A DNA stretch of 64,000 nucleotides from Magnolia sinica (Eukaryota > Streptophyta > Magnoliopsida > Magnoliales > Magnoliaceae): contig NC_080582.1 of the NCBI RefSeq assembly GCF_029962835.1, positions 74,644,177-74,708,176 of the forward strand, in the 5' to 3' direction. The notes under the pieces were generated by a model. It was not told the origin of the DNA. It was given only the letters and a program-made list of their open reading frames with translations, and searched no databases. Within the stretch, counting starts at the first letter, position 1. Each line of letters begins with the position of its first letter. Below, one piece after another: positions 22,451 through 35,225 of this stretch. Both the position numbers and the translations under genes were made by a program.

Positions 22451-23034
22451 ACATGATACACGCATGTATATTGTAATGCCACATATTTATTCTAACTTGG
22501 AAATTGGATATCTTTGAGTGTTACCTTTGATTTATCGTCTTGAATACATGTGTGTATGTATTTACATGTGTTTGAGATCAAAAGGAATGATTTTGGGTCC
22601 ACCAAAACCGCCCAACCGAGTGGGAGTTCAAATTTTGCAAAAGAGTGGATAACATTTCACAATGCCACTATGCATGCCACGGTGCCACCATTTAAATAAT
22701 AAAAAAAAGGGCTTTTGGATAGACCCCGATGGTGCCACAACCAGTCCGACTATGCCGCCATCAAAATCCGTGCAGCATTCGACAATGCCACCGTTACCCC
22801 TTCTTCAACAGTGAATATCAATGTTCAACAATTGGCAGTTTTAGTGCACCGACTTCAAAAATTCATTTTATTCAATACAACTTCGATTGGGGTGATTCAA
22901 AAGACAGATTGAAGCTTGATTAGTTTAGTTTTATAGAAATAAATAAATAATAAAATTAAAGTTAAATGAGGTTGATTTTAGAACATTTTGAAAACTATAA
23001 AGAAAATAGTTAGTTCCAGATAGCTAGTGCTTTC
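22451..23034. other. no gene or clear repeat seen
   Basis: Mixed intergenic sequence up to the retrotransposon border. The overlapping short frames at 22715-22923 show nothing recognisable. The last five bases (CTTTC) are the left copy of the retrotransposon target site. Confidence 0.4.
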
Positions 23035-25089
23035 TGTTCACTCCCCAAGTATAGGGTTGTGATGTAGTAATAAACTCGGTGAGACCGAGGTCGAATCTCA
23101 AGGGACTGATACCTGTACGTTATCTAAAACTAAGTAGAATGAAAACTAGATTAAGATGAAATCTAAATCGAATGATTTTTGAGGAATAAAAGTGAAATAC
23201 TAATCTAAAACTTAAGGAATTCAGAAGAAGGAAACTAGGGATTCAGAGGATCCACTTGTAGAGATTAGAGAGATCTTATGCCTGTATCAAGAATCATGGA
23301 AATTAAACTGAACTTACTTGATCTAGTTTTCACGAGATGAAAATTATATGAATTAGAATAGGTTCCATCACCAAACCATGCCCAGGAGACAAAGTAAACA
23401 ATAGAATTAAACTAATTATCATCCAATCAACAATGCATGAAGGTTAGGAAGGGTACCGTCATCCGACCATGCCGAGGAGATGATAGTGAACAACAAGGCT
23501 TCCTGACGTCATAAACATCAAGAGGAGAAAGAAATACATAAAGCTATCGCAGATCTATTGTACTTTGAGTCATAACAAACCATTAAAACTGAAAGTATTC
23601 CTATTAGTCAAATTAAAATCAACATAAGTTCAGTCTAGCATAAATCAAAGCCATAGAGTCAGTCCCATCACGCCACAAGCTTCACCTCTTAGCCCTAGCT
23701 TAAAGGTTTAGCCCGACATGATTAGGCTAAATCCCAAATATTCAACAAAAAATAAATAAAAACAAAAACTCTAAACTCTCTTCCAGACATCCCAGCTTTC
23801 AAGATGATCTTTCTCCTCCGTTTTTCTCCTATTTATAGAATTGTTGACCGTAGGTTTGTTGGAGTCAGAGAACCGACTTCTCTTACGCAGTGTAATTTGC
23901 CCAAAAAAATGGACTGCAAAATCTCTGTTTTACGCAGCAAAAACGCACAAACATCCTGCGTTTGAACTAAATCTGAGACAAATGGTCATCCATTCCGCGA
24001 ATTCCAACTGCATAAGAAGGGTAAAAACCCTCCTATCCACCTTTTGGACGGTCTGGATAATCAATCCGATCTTGTATTTGATCACATGATGGCCCACAGC
24101 GGCCAGTTTTCTCGGCGTGCGGAGGCTGCGAAACGGTCTTGCGCTGGTTCTTGGTGGGGCCCATGATCGGGTTTCGATGAACAATCCACTCCATTAATTG
24201 CATTCCCCTCGAACTTTTAGTCGGGAATGGCGTGATTCCATTCACATTCAGTGTGGCCCACCTGATCTTTCACTCCACCGTCGGTCTTTCGTTTGGATGG
24301 TTGAGAACGATATTTACTGTCTTCTAAGATTCTGTCACCTAGGTGATGGTCACAGACCCCTTTGGAATCTACTGGACGGTCCAGGTTGGACCTTTGAATC
24401 ATGATGGTGGCCCACAAAACCCATCCGCAGACGCTCTGTTGCCGTTTTCGCAACAGAAATTTGAATTTGAGGAGGATTGCATGGTCAGCACCTTTTGACT
24501 GATCTTTGTAGGTTCGGTGTCTTGTGGATGTACGAGTGTTGTGTACACACTCCTCTCTAAGTGGGGTCTTCTATGATGCAAATGAGAATCCGCTCCGATC
24601 ATCCATTATTTTATCTAATTTAAACAGTTGAGACCAGAATTGAAGCAAGTCCAGATACCAGGTGGGCCCTAGATCAATGATTTTGCAGCTGATCTGACCA
24701 TTGGGCCATTTTCAAAGGGATATAATGGCTGAAATTTGACATGTGTGGTTAATTTATGGCCCTCAGGCCATGCATGAAGTTTCGAGCCAAACGGATGGTA
24801 GAAACCTTGTGATCTTGCATTCTGGATGAATTTCAGGCTTCTTTAGCGTGAACTACTGGATTTTCTCAAATCCCGGGCATGTGAATTCTTCGATCTCGGT
24901 TTCCTGGAGTCCGTCCCTTGCCTTGGTAATTTTAGAGCGTTAATTTCATGCTTTTAGTACCCTTTTGCAATCCAAGCTCGCAGATACACCTTGCAACACA
25001 AACATAATCAAAATAGGGCATTAAACAGTATCATGTTTGTAAAATCAAGTAATAACTGGGATATAATATACAATATTTGACTCTCAACA
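23035..25089 (-). repeat. 3' LTR of the Athila-type element
   Basis: Its 2055 bases match 49822-51872 throughout. Both contain the same long block with AAAACCCTCCTATCCACC and the same ends. Frames within it (such as 23930-24184 and 24217-24453) recur in the other LTR and show no domain. Confidence 0.95.
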
Positions 25090-25101
25090 CAACCCCCAAC
25101 C
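25090..25101 (-). other. polypurine tract (second-strand primer site)
   Basis: Directly upstream of the 3' LTR on the minus strand lies GGTTGGGGGTTG, the expected position and composition for a polypurine tract. Confidence 0.7.
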
Positions 25102-26449
25102 AGCATCTTGCTACTCCCGAGCAAAGTATGCGAAAAATAAGTTGAGAACTACATGACAATTTCTAAAAACTCGAGCGATTTTTATTTATTTTTATTTTTT
25201 AAAACAATCAAGATACTAGAAATCTAAGATTCATGAATGTTGGGCATTACATTCCCTATACTTAAGCGCTTGGTAGACTTCATAATCAAGATCAAAGTAT
25301 TAATCCATCAATTAGAAAAAATTCTAAACATTAGGATCCATGAGTGTATAGTCTAATCTCGGCTTATCATCATTAAAATTCACTTCTTTATTTCATGATA
25401 GCATTGGTAACCAATAAGAGAATTCATGATAACCAAGACTTAAACCAAAACTTGCCTCATAGATCATCTTTCCATTCTTCCAGCTTTTGATTTTTCTATT
25501 AAAAGTAATGCCAAGAAGAGGAATCAAATCTACACCTATAGGGAGCAAACCTATGCTGAAGATTATTCGCCCAACCCTTTACGAAGGTATCTATTTTATT
25601 TTTTTTTGATTGATCATGACGGGCAAATTTTCCAGGCTGGTTCCTTACATGCTTAATGATTACCAAGTTAATCCTTCAATATCAAACTGAAATCTTAATG
25701 TGAAAGCGAGATGTGACATGTGAAATCATGACTCAATCAATGTTTAAAACTTCTAGTCAAAGATTAACACTTCAAACTTAATTGTGAAACTAATAATTAA
25801 CCGAATTCAAGAGTCATAAATTACCAACATCACTTATCTTGTAATTCTAAATTCAAGATGGTCGTCAAAATCACTTCGAATTCACAAAAAATTCAGAAAA
25901 ATTGAAAATTTTTCACAAATTTCTGCTCAAGACCAAGAAAACACTGATTAGGTAACCTAATCTCCCACCCTCAACCTAAAATCTATATTGTCCTCAATGT
26001 AAAAGAAATAAGCATGCAATGCACATGGGACAACGAAAATATAAGAGGAGTGAAGGAAAGATAGTACTTGGACGAAAGAATTAAGAGGTTTTCCAAAGAT
26101 ATCTACGTAAGATCGGGTCAGCACAAGAGAGAAACTAACAGAAGTAAAATAACAAAAATACAATCTTACCTACACCACTTTCGCAGGTGCTCTCGATTGC
26201 ATTTAGCGTATGCAACAAGCCTTTAAACCCCTAGGTTGCCCCTAGTGGACGAGTTGTAGTCTCGTGAGGGTTTGCAGCAATGTTACCTACAAACATTGAA
26301 CTAACTAACTAGGAAAATGAAACGGAATGAAAAGCTGGGTTGGCTCCCAAGAGCGCTAAGTTTACTGTCTATCCTAAAACAACATAAAGGAAACTATCCT
26401 AGTCCTATGAAAACAGGAAACCTACCTATACCTCTATCAGACTAGGAGA
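25102..26449 (-). other. region between integrase and PPT, no intact frame
   Basis: Athila elements often carry a spacer or a remnant env-like frame here. I see no frame longer than 68 codons and no transmembrane signature I trust. It is non-coding or fully decayed. Confidence 0.5.
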
Positions 26450-27913
26450 TCAATCCTGGTAAATAGGATCAGTCAAAGGTATGGACATGTCCTCAGAATC
26501 AAATTTCTCGACAAATGGTTTTAATCGATGTCCATTTACTTTAAACTCCTTGCCATTGTCGGGGTCTCTTATCTCAACAGCCCCATGAGAATACACAGTG
26601 ACCACAATGTAAGGGCCAGTCCAATGAGATCGAAGCTTACCTGGAAAGAGATGTAATCGAGAATTATATAAAATGACTTTCTGACCAGGTGTGAATGATT
26701 TCCGTAGAATACGTTGGTCATGAAACACCTTCATTCTGTCCTTATAAATTCTCGAGTTCTCGTATGCATCATTTTGGATTTCTTCGAGTTCATTCAACTG
26801 AAGTTTGCATAACGAGCCAGCGTTGTTCAGATTGAAATTCAATTTTTTTATTGCCCAGTAGGCTCTATGTTCCAACTCCACAGGCAAGTAGCAAGCCTTC
26901 CCATAGACAAGTCTAAAGGGAGACATTCCGATAGGGGTTTTAAATGCAGTACGGTAAGCCCATAAGGCATCAGTCAATTGGATTGACCAATCCTTACGGT
27001 CAGGGTTAGCTGTTTTCTCCAAAATGTGTTTGATCTCCCTATTGGAAATCTCAACTTGCCCACTTGTTTGTGGGTGATATGGGGTGCTCACCTTATGAGA
27101 GATATCATATTTCTTCATTAAACTCTCGAATGGCCTATTACAAAAGTGTGAGCCCCCATCACTAATGATAGCTCGAGGCGTTCTGAATCGGGAAATGATG
27201 TTCTCTTTTAGGAATTTAACGACCGTGCGATAGTCATTATTCCGACACAGAATCGCTTCAACCCATTTAGTGACATAGTCTACAGCGAGCAAAATATATA
27301 GATTTTCAAAAGATTGGGGAAATGGTCCCATGAAATCAATGCCCCAGCAATCAAATGCCTCGATGATAAGAATGGGATTCAAGGGCATCATATTTCGACG
27401 GGACAACGCTCCCAATTTCTGACAATGCTCACAAGCTTTGCAAAACTCATGAGTGTCCCTGAACATAGTGGGCCAGTAAAAGCCACACCTCAAAATCTTG
27501 GCCGTGGTCTTTTTAGCAGAAAACTGACCACCACAGGCTTGTGAGTGACAAAAGGAGATGACACTCTGATGCTCTTCGTCTGGCACACATCTCCTCAGAA
27601 TTTGGTCTAGGTAATATTTGAATAAATATGGATCGTCCCAGAAAAAGTTACGTACATTGGTAAAGAATTTCTTCTTATCTTGTGCAGTCCAATGTGTCGG
27701 TATGGAACCTGTGGCAAGATAATTAGCAATATCAGCGAACCAAGGCGAATGGGAGACTCTGAAAAGTTGTTCATCAGGGAATATGTCATTGATATGGGTC
27801 GCCTCAAGGGAATCAGAGGTATTAAGGCGAGAAAGGTGGTTGGCTACTACGTTCTCTACACCCTTTTTATCTTTAATTTTCAAATCAAATTCTTGAAGTA
27901 GAAGGATCCATCG
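26450..27913 (-). pseudogene. integrase with end of RNase H (Athila pol 3' part)
   Basis: An open frame of about 488 retrotransposon codons begins at the CACTA junction with the tail of RNase H ([10 protein letters not shown], then NHLSRL). An integrase follows. Zinc-binding HHCC: His in FCHSQAC and CKACEHC are present, but the second His position reads GGQF instead of the usual GGHF. DDE core: Asp in [11 protein letters not shown], Asp in IISDGGSHF, Glu in [10 protein letters not shown], all intact. The end carries the usual [10 protein letters not shown] segment. There is no nonsense codon in it, in contrast to the gag-RT half. The first seven codons of the annotated frame come from the CACTA terminus, so no native start exists. 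Confidence 0.9.
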
Positions 27914-27941
27914 CACTACCAAAAAAAGAGGCAAAAGCTAC
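27914..27941 (+). repeat. CACTA left terminal inverted repeat
   Basis: 28 bp that match the right end with about three differences. CACTACCAAAAAAAG is identical in both. Confidence 0.9.
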
Positions 27942-28020
27942 AAACTACGTCAGTTTTTTGCTACGGATATAAACCATAGCTAATATTGCTACAGTTTTAA
28001 TCCGTATCTAAAATGTTGCT
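27942..28020. repeat. CACTA left subterminal repeats
   Basis: Includes TTTGCTACGGATATAAACC, TAGCTAATATTGCTACAG and TTAATCCGTATC. These are short direct and inverse GCTACGGAT-type units like those at the right end. In CACTA elements such units bind the transposase; that role is inferred here. Confidence 0.75.
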
Positions 28021-28049
28021 TCACCATTCCTAAATAACGGTGGTGTAAG

Positions 28050-28335
28050 GGGCCCTATAGGGCTTAAAAATATATATATGTTACATCTAAGCAGTCCATC
28101 TATTTTGAAATATTATTTTAGGATAGGAAATAAAAACTCAGGTAGATCGAAGGCTCAAGTGGATCACACGGTAGGAAACATGGAGATTAAATCACATTTG
28201 CTTCCTATGGTGTGGTCCACTTAGGTGTTCAATCTACTTTTAAGTTTGGGATCATCAACTAAAATAATTTATTAAAATTAATGATCAGAATGGATGACCC
28301 AAATACATCATGGTGGACCCCACAGAGCTCTTGAT
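28050..28335. mobile_element. palindromic foldback repeat, copy 15, inside the CACTA element
   Basis: GGGGCCCTATAGGGCTTAAA at the left and CATCATGGTGGACCCCACAG at the right. The arms carry CTCAAGTGGATCACACGG and GGTGTGGTCCACTTAGG. It either inserted into the CACTA element or was captured with flanking DNA. Confidence 0.55.
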
Positions 28336-28413
28336 AGGACCGTCCAGGTCCGTCTCACGAAAGGACGCCCAAAATTGGGCGCGTGCTAAAAAACGAAGCC
28401 ACGCCCAATACTC

Positions 28414-28416
<3 letters not shown>

Positions 28417-28474
<58 letters not shown>
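28417..28474. repeat. (TC)n microsatellite in a leader-like context
   Basis: About 28 TC units followed by C/T-rich sequence to 28620. Plant 5' leaders often look like this, and it lies upstream of a possible captured first exon. Confidence 0.9.
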
Positions 28475-28477
<3 letters not shown>

Positions 28478-28633
28478 TCCTTCTTTCTTTCCTTCTTCCT
28501 TTCGTTTCTCCTTCCTTTCTCTGCTCCATCTTCTCATTCTCCTCGCTCTCTCTCCAACGCATCTCCGCCCTCTCTATCTCTCTCTCCCACTCTCCTTCTC
28601 AACCCAAACCCAAACCCTCCTCTCCCAACATCC

Positions 28634-28731
28634 ATGTCCTGGGATGGCGCTCTCTCCTCTGTCCGATTGATAGTCCAAGGCAAAAATCATGTCCAGAGAT
28701 CGGGAAAGGCCCGAAGCTTCGCAAGTGCGAG
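28634..28731 (+). pseudogene. possible captured leader exon
   Basis: After the CT-rich leader, an ATG opens a frame starting MSWDGALSSV and running to a donor-like GAG|GTGCGT at 28732. I do not recognise the peptide. Its link to the three exons starting at 31581 is not established, because phases and distances do not prove it. Confidence 0.3.
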
Positions 28732-31580
28732 GTGCGTGTAGTGGTATTTTCGTAGTTCTTATTCTGGGTGTGTCGTTTTCCGATGGAAATTAGGGTTTCG
28801 AGGGAGTGATCGGCGGTAAAAAATCAGGTATATTATTGTTCCTTCATTTCCTTTCTTGTAATCTATGTTGAATTGAGATTTGATCGGAATTAGGTTTATC
28901 TTTGTTGAATTCCTTGTTCTGCTTTTTGAAATGTTGATTTATGGTTTTAGTGGAGAGATCATTGATTGTAGAAATGAGTCCTTTTTGGTTATGAGATCAT
29001 TAAGGATAGAAGCTTCTTCAATGATCTGATTTGCATGATTTTTGGTTCTTATATTTACAATAATGATGCCAACTGTGGTAGCATTAATGATGCCTTGAGG
29101 CTGTTTGGTAAAATGCCTGAGAGAAGGTATTTATAGCTTTTCCATAGCTTCTGAAGTACTCAAGCTCACGGGCTAATGTTTGTTTCTTTTGACTTTAAAT
29201 ATTGGACAGGTAAATGACAGTAAGTTCAGGCAAGAGTATAAAAAAGTGTCATTTCTTCCCCATTTGTGGTAAGCTCCAATAAGAACATGCAGCGTCAGAT
29301 TTACTTTTCAGGTTACTGTACAAACCTAATTAGTATATCAAATATAAATGGTTTAAGAAGCTTCGTTGCATGACTGACAAACCTAAAGTCTGCTTATGTT
29401 AGAATTCTAAGCTTCCCTGGAAAAATGAGAATGCCTATGCTTCTTCCTATAAATAATCTAGTTAATGACTGAACTTTACTTTTTAAACTAAAAAAATGGA
29501 TTAAAGAAGCTCAGGCTATTCAGCTATGAATGTTTTACTCCTTGCTCAATCTTAGATATGATGGTTGACTAATTGGTGTTCTAACATTTGCAAGATAAGT
29601 TGTTGTTCATGGATATTACTACGTTAATGTGTGGTTTATTAGTATTCATGTGTAATTCTTATGGGCCATGCCTGATATCTGTTGTTTCGGGGCCATCTAT
29701 CTTACCCAAGGCCATGGTTTATGGTTGAGTTTAGAAGTTAGGAACTCAAGAAAAGGTGCAGGAAGGCAATTATTTATGATTCCATAGAAATGGAGAAATA
29801 AAAAAGTTTTCCTTATTCTTCCTTCCCCTGTTGTTGCAGGAATTGGTCAAATGAGATCTAGACATTGCTTATGGTTTTATTTTGAAATATAAAATATCTT
29901 AGAAAATGATATTTTTGGACGTTTTTTGGTTCCCTCACATTTTTAGGTTCCCTCTCTTAAATTATAGAATAAATGGCTTGAATTATTCAGGATGTTTTCT
30001 GAATTAAGAATAGTCCACAATTTAAAAATTGATGAATCTGGCATCATTGTTTGTTTTGGAGCCAATTTCTTATAGAGAAGCCAACCATAACCATCTTTGT
30101 CATATGATGTATTAAACAAAAGTGCTAACTTCTATAACTCAATCAGATCAATCAAAAATTGTGCCTATTTTTATTCAATGTATCTTCTTCCAGAAGTTGC
30201 ACCTGTATGTGGGAAGGTTCTCTTTTTCTGTTTGTAACATTATTTTGATGTGATCATTTCTATATGTATATTAACTTTTGGAAAGTCAATTTTGAGTTTT
30301 TAAACCATGAAATAAAAGATAATAGAATTTCAAGTGGGCAACAGAGAATTACATTATTCAAAAAGTTGGGAGCTCACTACTTGAGTATTATTGCAATGAA
30401 GAAAATGAGTGTACAGAGAGGGGTTCCTCATGTGACTGAAGTGGAAACAAACTACATAACCATTATAAATAACAAGCCCACCAATAAAATGATACAACCA
30501 GACCACCACCTTACACTGGACCTTGGATACATACCAAGCATAACAACAGCCATCCAAACCGCCAACTCAGACTAACCATAAAGCATACCATTTTGCAGCA
30601 GGAAGACATCAAAAGCTGGTTTTTACACAATCATCTGTAATAAAATTCTTCTCACTGCATAACATCAAGAAACTTCTGCAGAATCTAAAAAAACAAATTA
30701 CACCAACATCTCCAAATAGGGATCTTCACATACAATCTTTTGAAAACAAATGACACAAATTAAATTATCTCCTTATTGTACAAATAGGAAATTTTCTGTC
30801 TAACCAAACAAGAACCCACATAACAAGCCAAATGGAGCCTAAGCCCCTTTTTAACTTCGCCAATGCAACTCCTTGCATTGTCGTTCCCAAGCCCGGGTAA
30901 AGGAGGAGGGAGAATGGGCATCAAGGTGAGTTGTGTACTTTTCATTCCTTTTTCGAGAGACATTTTTAAAATGCTTGATGGTTAATTTCAAGAGTTTTCT
31001 TATAAAACGTATTAGTAATGACTTTTTCTACTACCATCTGAGGACCTCAAAGGCCCAACTAACTTGAGATTTTTATATGTAAGCTGATGTATTTTCAGCC
31101 CCACAGATCAATGTTTCCATTGCAAGGTTCAATATTGAAATGGTAAAGTTTTTAACTATTTATTTTATCTTTGTTTTTTCCTGTTCTTCATAAATAATTT
31201 GATGTCTTAGCCTCCTGTCATTACTAGCTAGTTTTGTCACTATTTGTACATATGTCAATCTCATGAGTCTTACTTTTTGTAATTTTCTTACCCTTGTAGT
31301 GATTATCAGAAGCAGTGGGCTATCATTGAAAGATTACCCTTGTAGTGAGTCTAGGTACATGTTTTCTTCCATTCTGTTGGTATTTTCTTCTACCTTTACA
31401 TTTAAAGACTCGCCTGAGTCTTTGTTTGGCTTGACTCGATATTTAAGAAATGGCTTGAGTGACATTGTAGTGCAATATGTTTCTATGATCTAGGTCTTCT
31501 CATTTTTTTTGAAAATCTGCCATCTTTAAGTTTTTTTTTTCGCCTGATTCTATCTTCTGCTGATTGTATTAAAATGCAAG
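28732..31580. other. captured non-coding sequence, no gene recognised
   Basis: AT-rich, intron-like sequence between the possible leader exon and the three-exon block. The open frame at 30264-30575 has no recognisable feature and no splice context that I trust. Confidence 0.35.
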
Positions 31581-33026
31581 ATGGGAGAGGACAAGGATCT
31601 TCTAGTTATGACGAACGTGGATTTACAAAAGCTGTTCCCAGGCAAGAAGGTAAGAGAATAATACACCCAGGTGAACTTGAATCATATGCATGACGTGTCA
31701 CGTATCACAACATTGGCAACATGTCCATCTAATTTAAGACATGCGCTGTAAATGCATTTTGGCTGAAAAGATACTTTCTTTCACATTGACTGAAAAGATA
31801 TTGAAAACTTTTTTTTTTTTCAAGCAGATACTTTCTTCCACATTGACTGAAAAGATATTAAGAGCTTTTTTTTTTCTTGTTGAATTTGTGCCAAGGGAGT
31901 TCCACTTCTCTTTGTTTTTTACGGGGTGCATTTGCGTAGCAAATACTTCTGATGTTAGATTGATGAGATAAATAAAGGAATGACAACTAAGTGCTACCTT
32001 CATTTAATCCCTTAACTGTTGTACCTAGGGGACATCTACCTCTGATGTTAGATTAACTGGTAGAGTATGAGGCCCTTCAAGGTCTCTAGCTACAACAGTC
32101 CTTGTAAGTTACAAAGACAAAATCATCAGTTTTATAAAAAAAAAAAAAAAAAATTCTTTCTTTCTTTATATGGGTGAGGAGATAAAAAGCCAATCATCTA
32201 AACTACCAATCTACCATTCAAAATTATCAAAGAGTAAGGTATTGAAGTTCCCTTCTTGTTTTTCTTCTTCTTCTTAAGGTCTGAGCATTGAGTGATGAGT
32301 GGACTGTATAATGACATTGAAAAAATATGCATTGTTAACATTAGCATCTAATCTTTAGATGGCTGTTTTATTTTATGGCAGAGGAGCTCTTCATCGTTAC
32401 GAATGCTATCTATTACATTTGCTGGTGGATGTTTTCTGGTAGCCATTGGTATTCTTGCTCAACTTGGTAAGCCTCACCTCTTCAAGGCTAGAAAATCTCC
32501 AGCCTTGAGTTTCTTTTCTCTAAGCCTATATATTCCCAAGAAGACTACCTTTTTCTAACATTTTGATGCACCTAATGAGCTGACCAACCTGATTTTAGGC
32601 TAGAGCAGCTATGCAATTGGACCCACCCCATGATAGCTCGTTCTTGCACCCGATGTCAACATTACGGAGTTCATAATTTAGCTTGGGGTATTTCATCTAT
32701 TTTCCTGTTATTTCTGTGGAGGGATGAGGCTAGGATGATGATGATGGTGATGTAAATAAATAAAGAAAAGAAATTCAAACAAAGATTAGTGACTGACCAG
32801 GGAGTATTGGTGTGAAAATGGAAAATCTGTTCCTTAATACAAAGATTAGTGGTGGGATGAGGCTAGGATGAGCCGTTCTAAATCTTGTTTTCCTAGATAG
32901 TTCTTCAAACTTTTTATTCCACTTGCTAATGTTCCTTGATACAAATCATGCAGTCCCTATATTTCTATATGGAGCAGCAGATGAGCAAGCAAGACCCTTG
33001 ATTCAACCAGTAGAATTGCTAGACAG
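31581..33026 (+). pseudogene. captured 5' part of an unidentified membrane protein gene, three exons
   Basis: Three exons join in a consistent phase. 31581-31649: ATG, 23 codons starting MGEDKDLLVM, donor GTAAGA. 32382-32466: acceptor GCAG, donor GTAAGC. 32954-33026: acceptor GCAG, donor GTGAGT. The joined frame of about 75 residues has no stop. It has a charged N-terminus, then a hydrophobic stretch of about 20 residues (from SITFAGGCFLVAIG), then VPIFLYGAADE. This fits a type II membrane protein anchor, but I cannot name the family. The next exon is absent, so this is a 5' fragment. Capture of a multi-exon piece is typical of CACTA elements. Confidence 0.5.
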
Positions 33027-33512
33027 GTGAGTATGTATGTACCCTCCTTGTTGTTGGTGGAATATCATCCAAATGCTCCTTTTGGTTATAGCTTGTGTTT
33101 TTTGAACTTAGCAATTGATGGATTCACGAATGCAACTCAGGATTCCAAAACTGCAAGGTTTGTCAGTTCATGAGTTGACTGTTTCTCCTCTTGTTGGTGA
33201 ACTTGTGCTTTCTGAAAATATTCTAACCTGGGAAATGAGAGCTTTGGTGTGGAGTAGAAATGAGAAGACAGTGATGCCAACAATGTGGGTCCAATGCTGC
33301 AAAAATGTGGGAAATGCTTTTATCATATTTGTTGTTTGTGTTCATAGGTTATGGTTCACTCAGTGAATAAATTCTAACCTGCATACATGGGTTATGGTCT
33401 ACATGGAATCTGTGAGTTATTTACTACATTTAAAAAAGCAGGTGTTTTGGGCAGAGGTTTGTAGGGTATGTCCTAAATCCGGGTTTCTTAAGGGCTTTTT
33501 GGGGCAGAAATC

Positions 33513-33936
33513 TGTGGAGAGCTCCACCTTGAGATTTGCTTGAAGGACTTGCAGGAAGATTTCATGGGTGGGGCTGAGATTCTTGTTTCAAATCCTGTTG
33601 TCTTTTTCCGTGAGACAGTGCTTGAGAAGTCAGTCAGGACTATAATGAGCAAGTCCCCTAACAAGCACAATCGTGTCTACACGGAGGCCCGTCCCTTGGA
33701 AGATGGGCTTGCTGAGCCATTGACAAGGGGTGTATCGGCCCTAGGGATGACCCAAAAGCCCGCTCAAAGATCCTATCTGAAGAATTCGGGTGGGACAAGG
33801 ATCTTGCCAAGTAGATTTGGTGTTTTGGACTCAAAACTACTGGCCCAAATATGGTTGTTGACATGTACAAGGGAGTTCAGTACCTGAATGAAATCAAGGA
33901 TTCTGTTGTGGCTGGGTTCCAATGGGCATCAAGGAG
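33513..33936 (+). pseudogene. translation elongation factor 2 fragment (captured)
   Basis: Conceptual translation shows [20 protein letters not shown], then FRETVLEKS, then [10 protein letters not shown] and [13 protein letters not shown]. Further on come [42 protein letters not shown] and VVAGFQWAS. These are EF-2 segments spanning domains III-IV of the GTPase that translocates ribosomes. It is broken: a 1-base shift near 33717-33719 after GLAE, and a TAG at 33812-33814 right after DLAK. Neither the N-terminal GTPase part nor the C-terminal diphthamide region is present. The fragment has no introns. Confidence 0.9.
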
Positions 33937-35079
33937 TTTGGTACGTCTCTTGTCAAGAATGCACATGTGTAGTTCATCAAACAATACATTATGTGATATC
34001 GTGTTCATGATATCTATGTTGTAATTACAGTTATCTATAATAATAATAATTTTTTCATTATAGTGCATTCACAATAATTATCATTGTGGTTATAGTTATT
34101 AATTATGTTACAGGTTTTCAGGTGAGATGAACAAGTTTCAAAACAAAACAGTCTGTGGTTTTGAGAAGCGATCGATTCCCAGGATGTATGTGTCTTTCAG
34201 GGGTCATTTGTACCTTGGAAGCATACAATGGAAGGTAAGGAAAACCCTCGAGTTCTCTTCTTTGAATCATGATTGGAGTGGCCTGGCCATTTGGACAGGC
34301 TGTATTTATGAACCGCTGCTCGAAATTGATAGAGCAGACCTGGATGTGTGTCGGAGCTATCCGGAAGAGCGGGGGTCCCTGGAAGGTGGGAACCGCTGTT
34401 ATAACCATGATGAAGCTATCCATTTCCTATGGACAGCTGTAACGCCCCGGTTTTCAGGACTCGAGTATATGACCCATGTCCCAGAAACCCAAGTGTTAAC
34501 TTTAAAGGATGGTCAAATTCGAGTATACATTTTTTTTTCCTTCATCAGAGTAAGCAAATGAGCGTAGAGTGGACAAATCGACATAAAGGAAAGTTTCGTT
34601 ATCATTCAAATTTACAAGAAGTTACCTATAATGACTTATACAAACCAATGTCTCTGAATTTAACAAGTACAAAATTTACAAGCATTTAATACATGAAGAA
34701 TAGCGGTAAGCATATAAATATAAGCCGCAAGATCACGCAGCTCCTCCAGGTAAATATAGCCATGCATCCCTGGCAATCGTACTCTGCTCCTCATCAAGTC
34801 TGAACATACATATCACTAAAGCCACCTGTACTACCTGTACGGTTGTATATTTGATGGATGAGTGGCCAACTCAGTGTAAATTCCCCTCAAGATTACACAC
34901 CGCCACATTAGGTAAGAAATAGTATAAAACATCTAGACAACCAAAACAGAGTAAATGCAGTCTTATTAGGTGCATGGATGCATGAATGCAATTATCGACC
35001 CGGGTAAATCATCCGGACGGTCGGAGCCCCAGGAAAAATATCCAGACAGGCAATGGGGTCATCACCCAAAGATGTGAGT

Positions 35080-35225
35080 GGTCATCAGCGCAACACGCAG
35101 CGTAATCGTATGGGCATGAGTGATCCAAGTCATGATCATAAATCGATCGGCTGGTCATTAGCGCAACTCGCAGCGTAATCGCATGGGCATAATGATCCAA
35201 GCCGTCGTAGTATGTCATGCATGGA
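35080..35225. repeat. 74-bp tandem duplication inside the solo LTR
   Basis: Two adjacent units share GGTCATYAGCGCAAC, CGCAGCGTAATCG and TGATCCAAG. Confidence 0.8.

Noticed and set aside
23930..24453. LTR frames repeated at 50713-51236
   Set aside because: Present in both LTR copies only because the LTR is duplicated; no domain.
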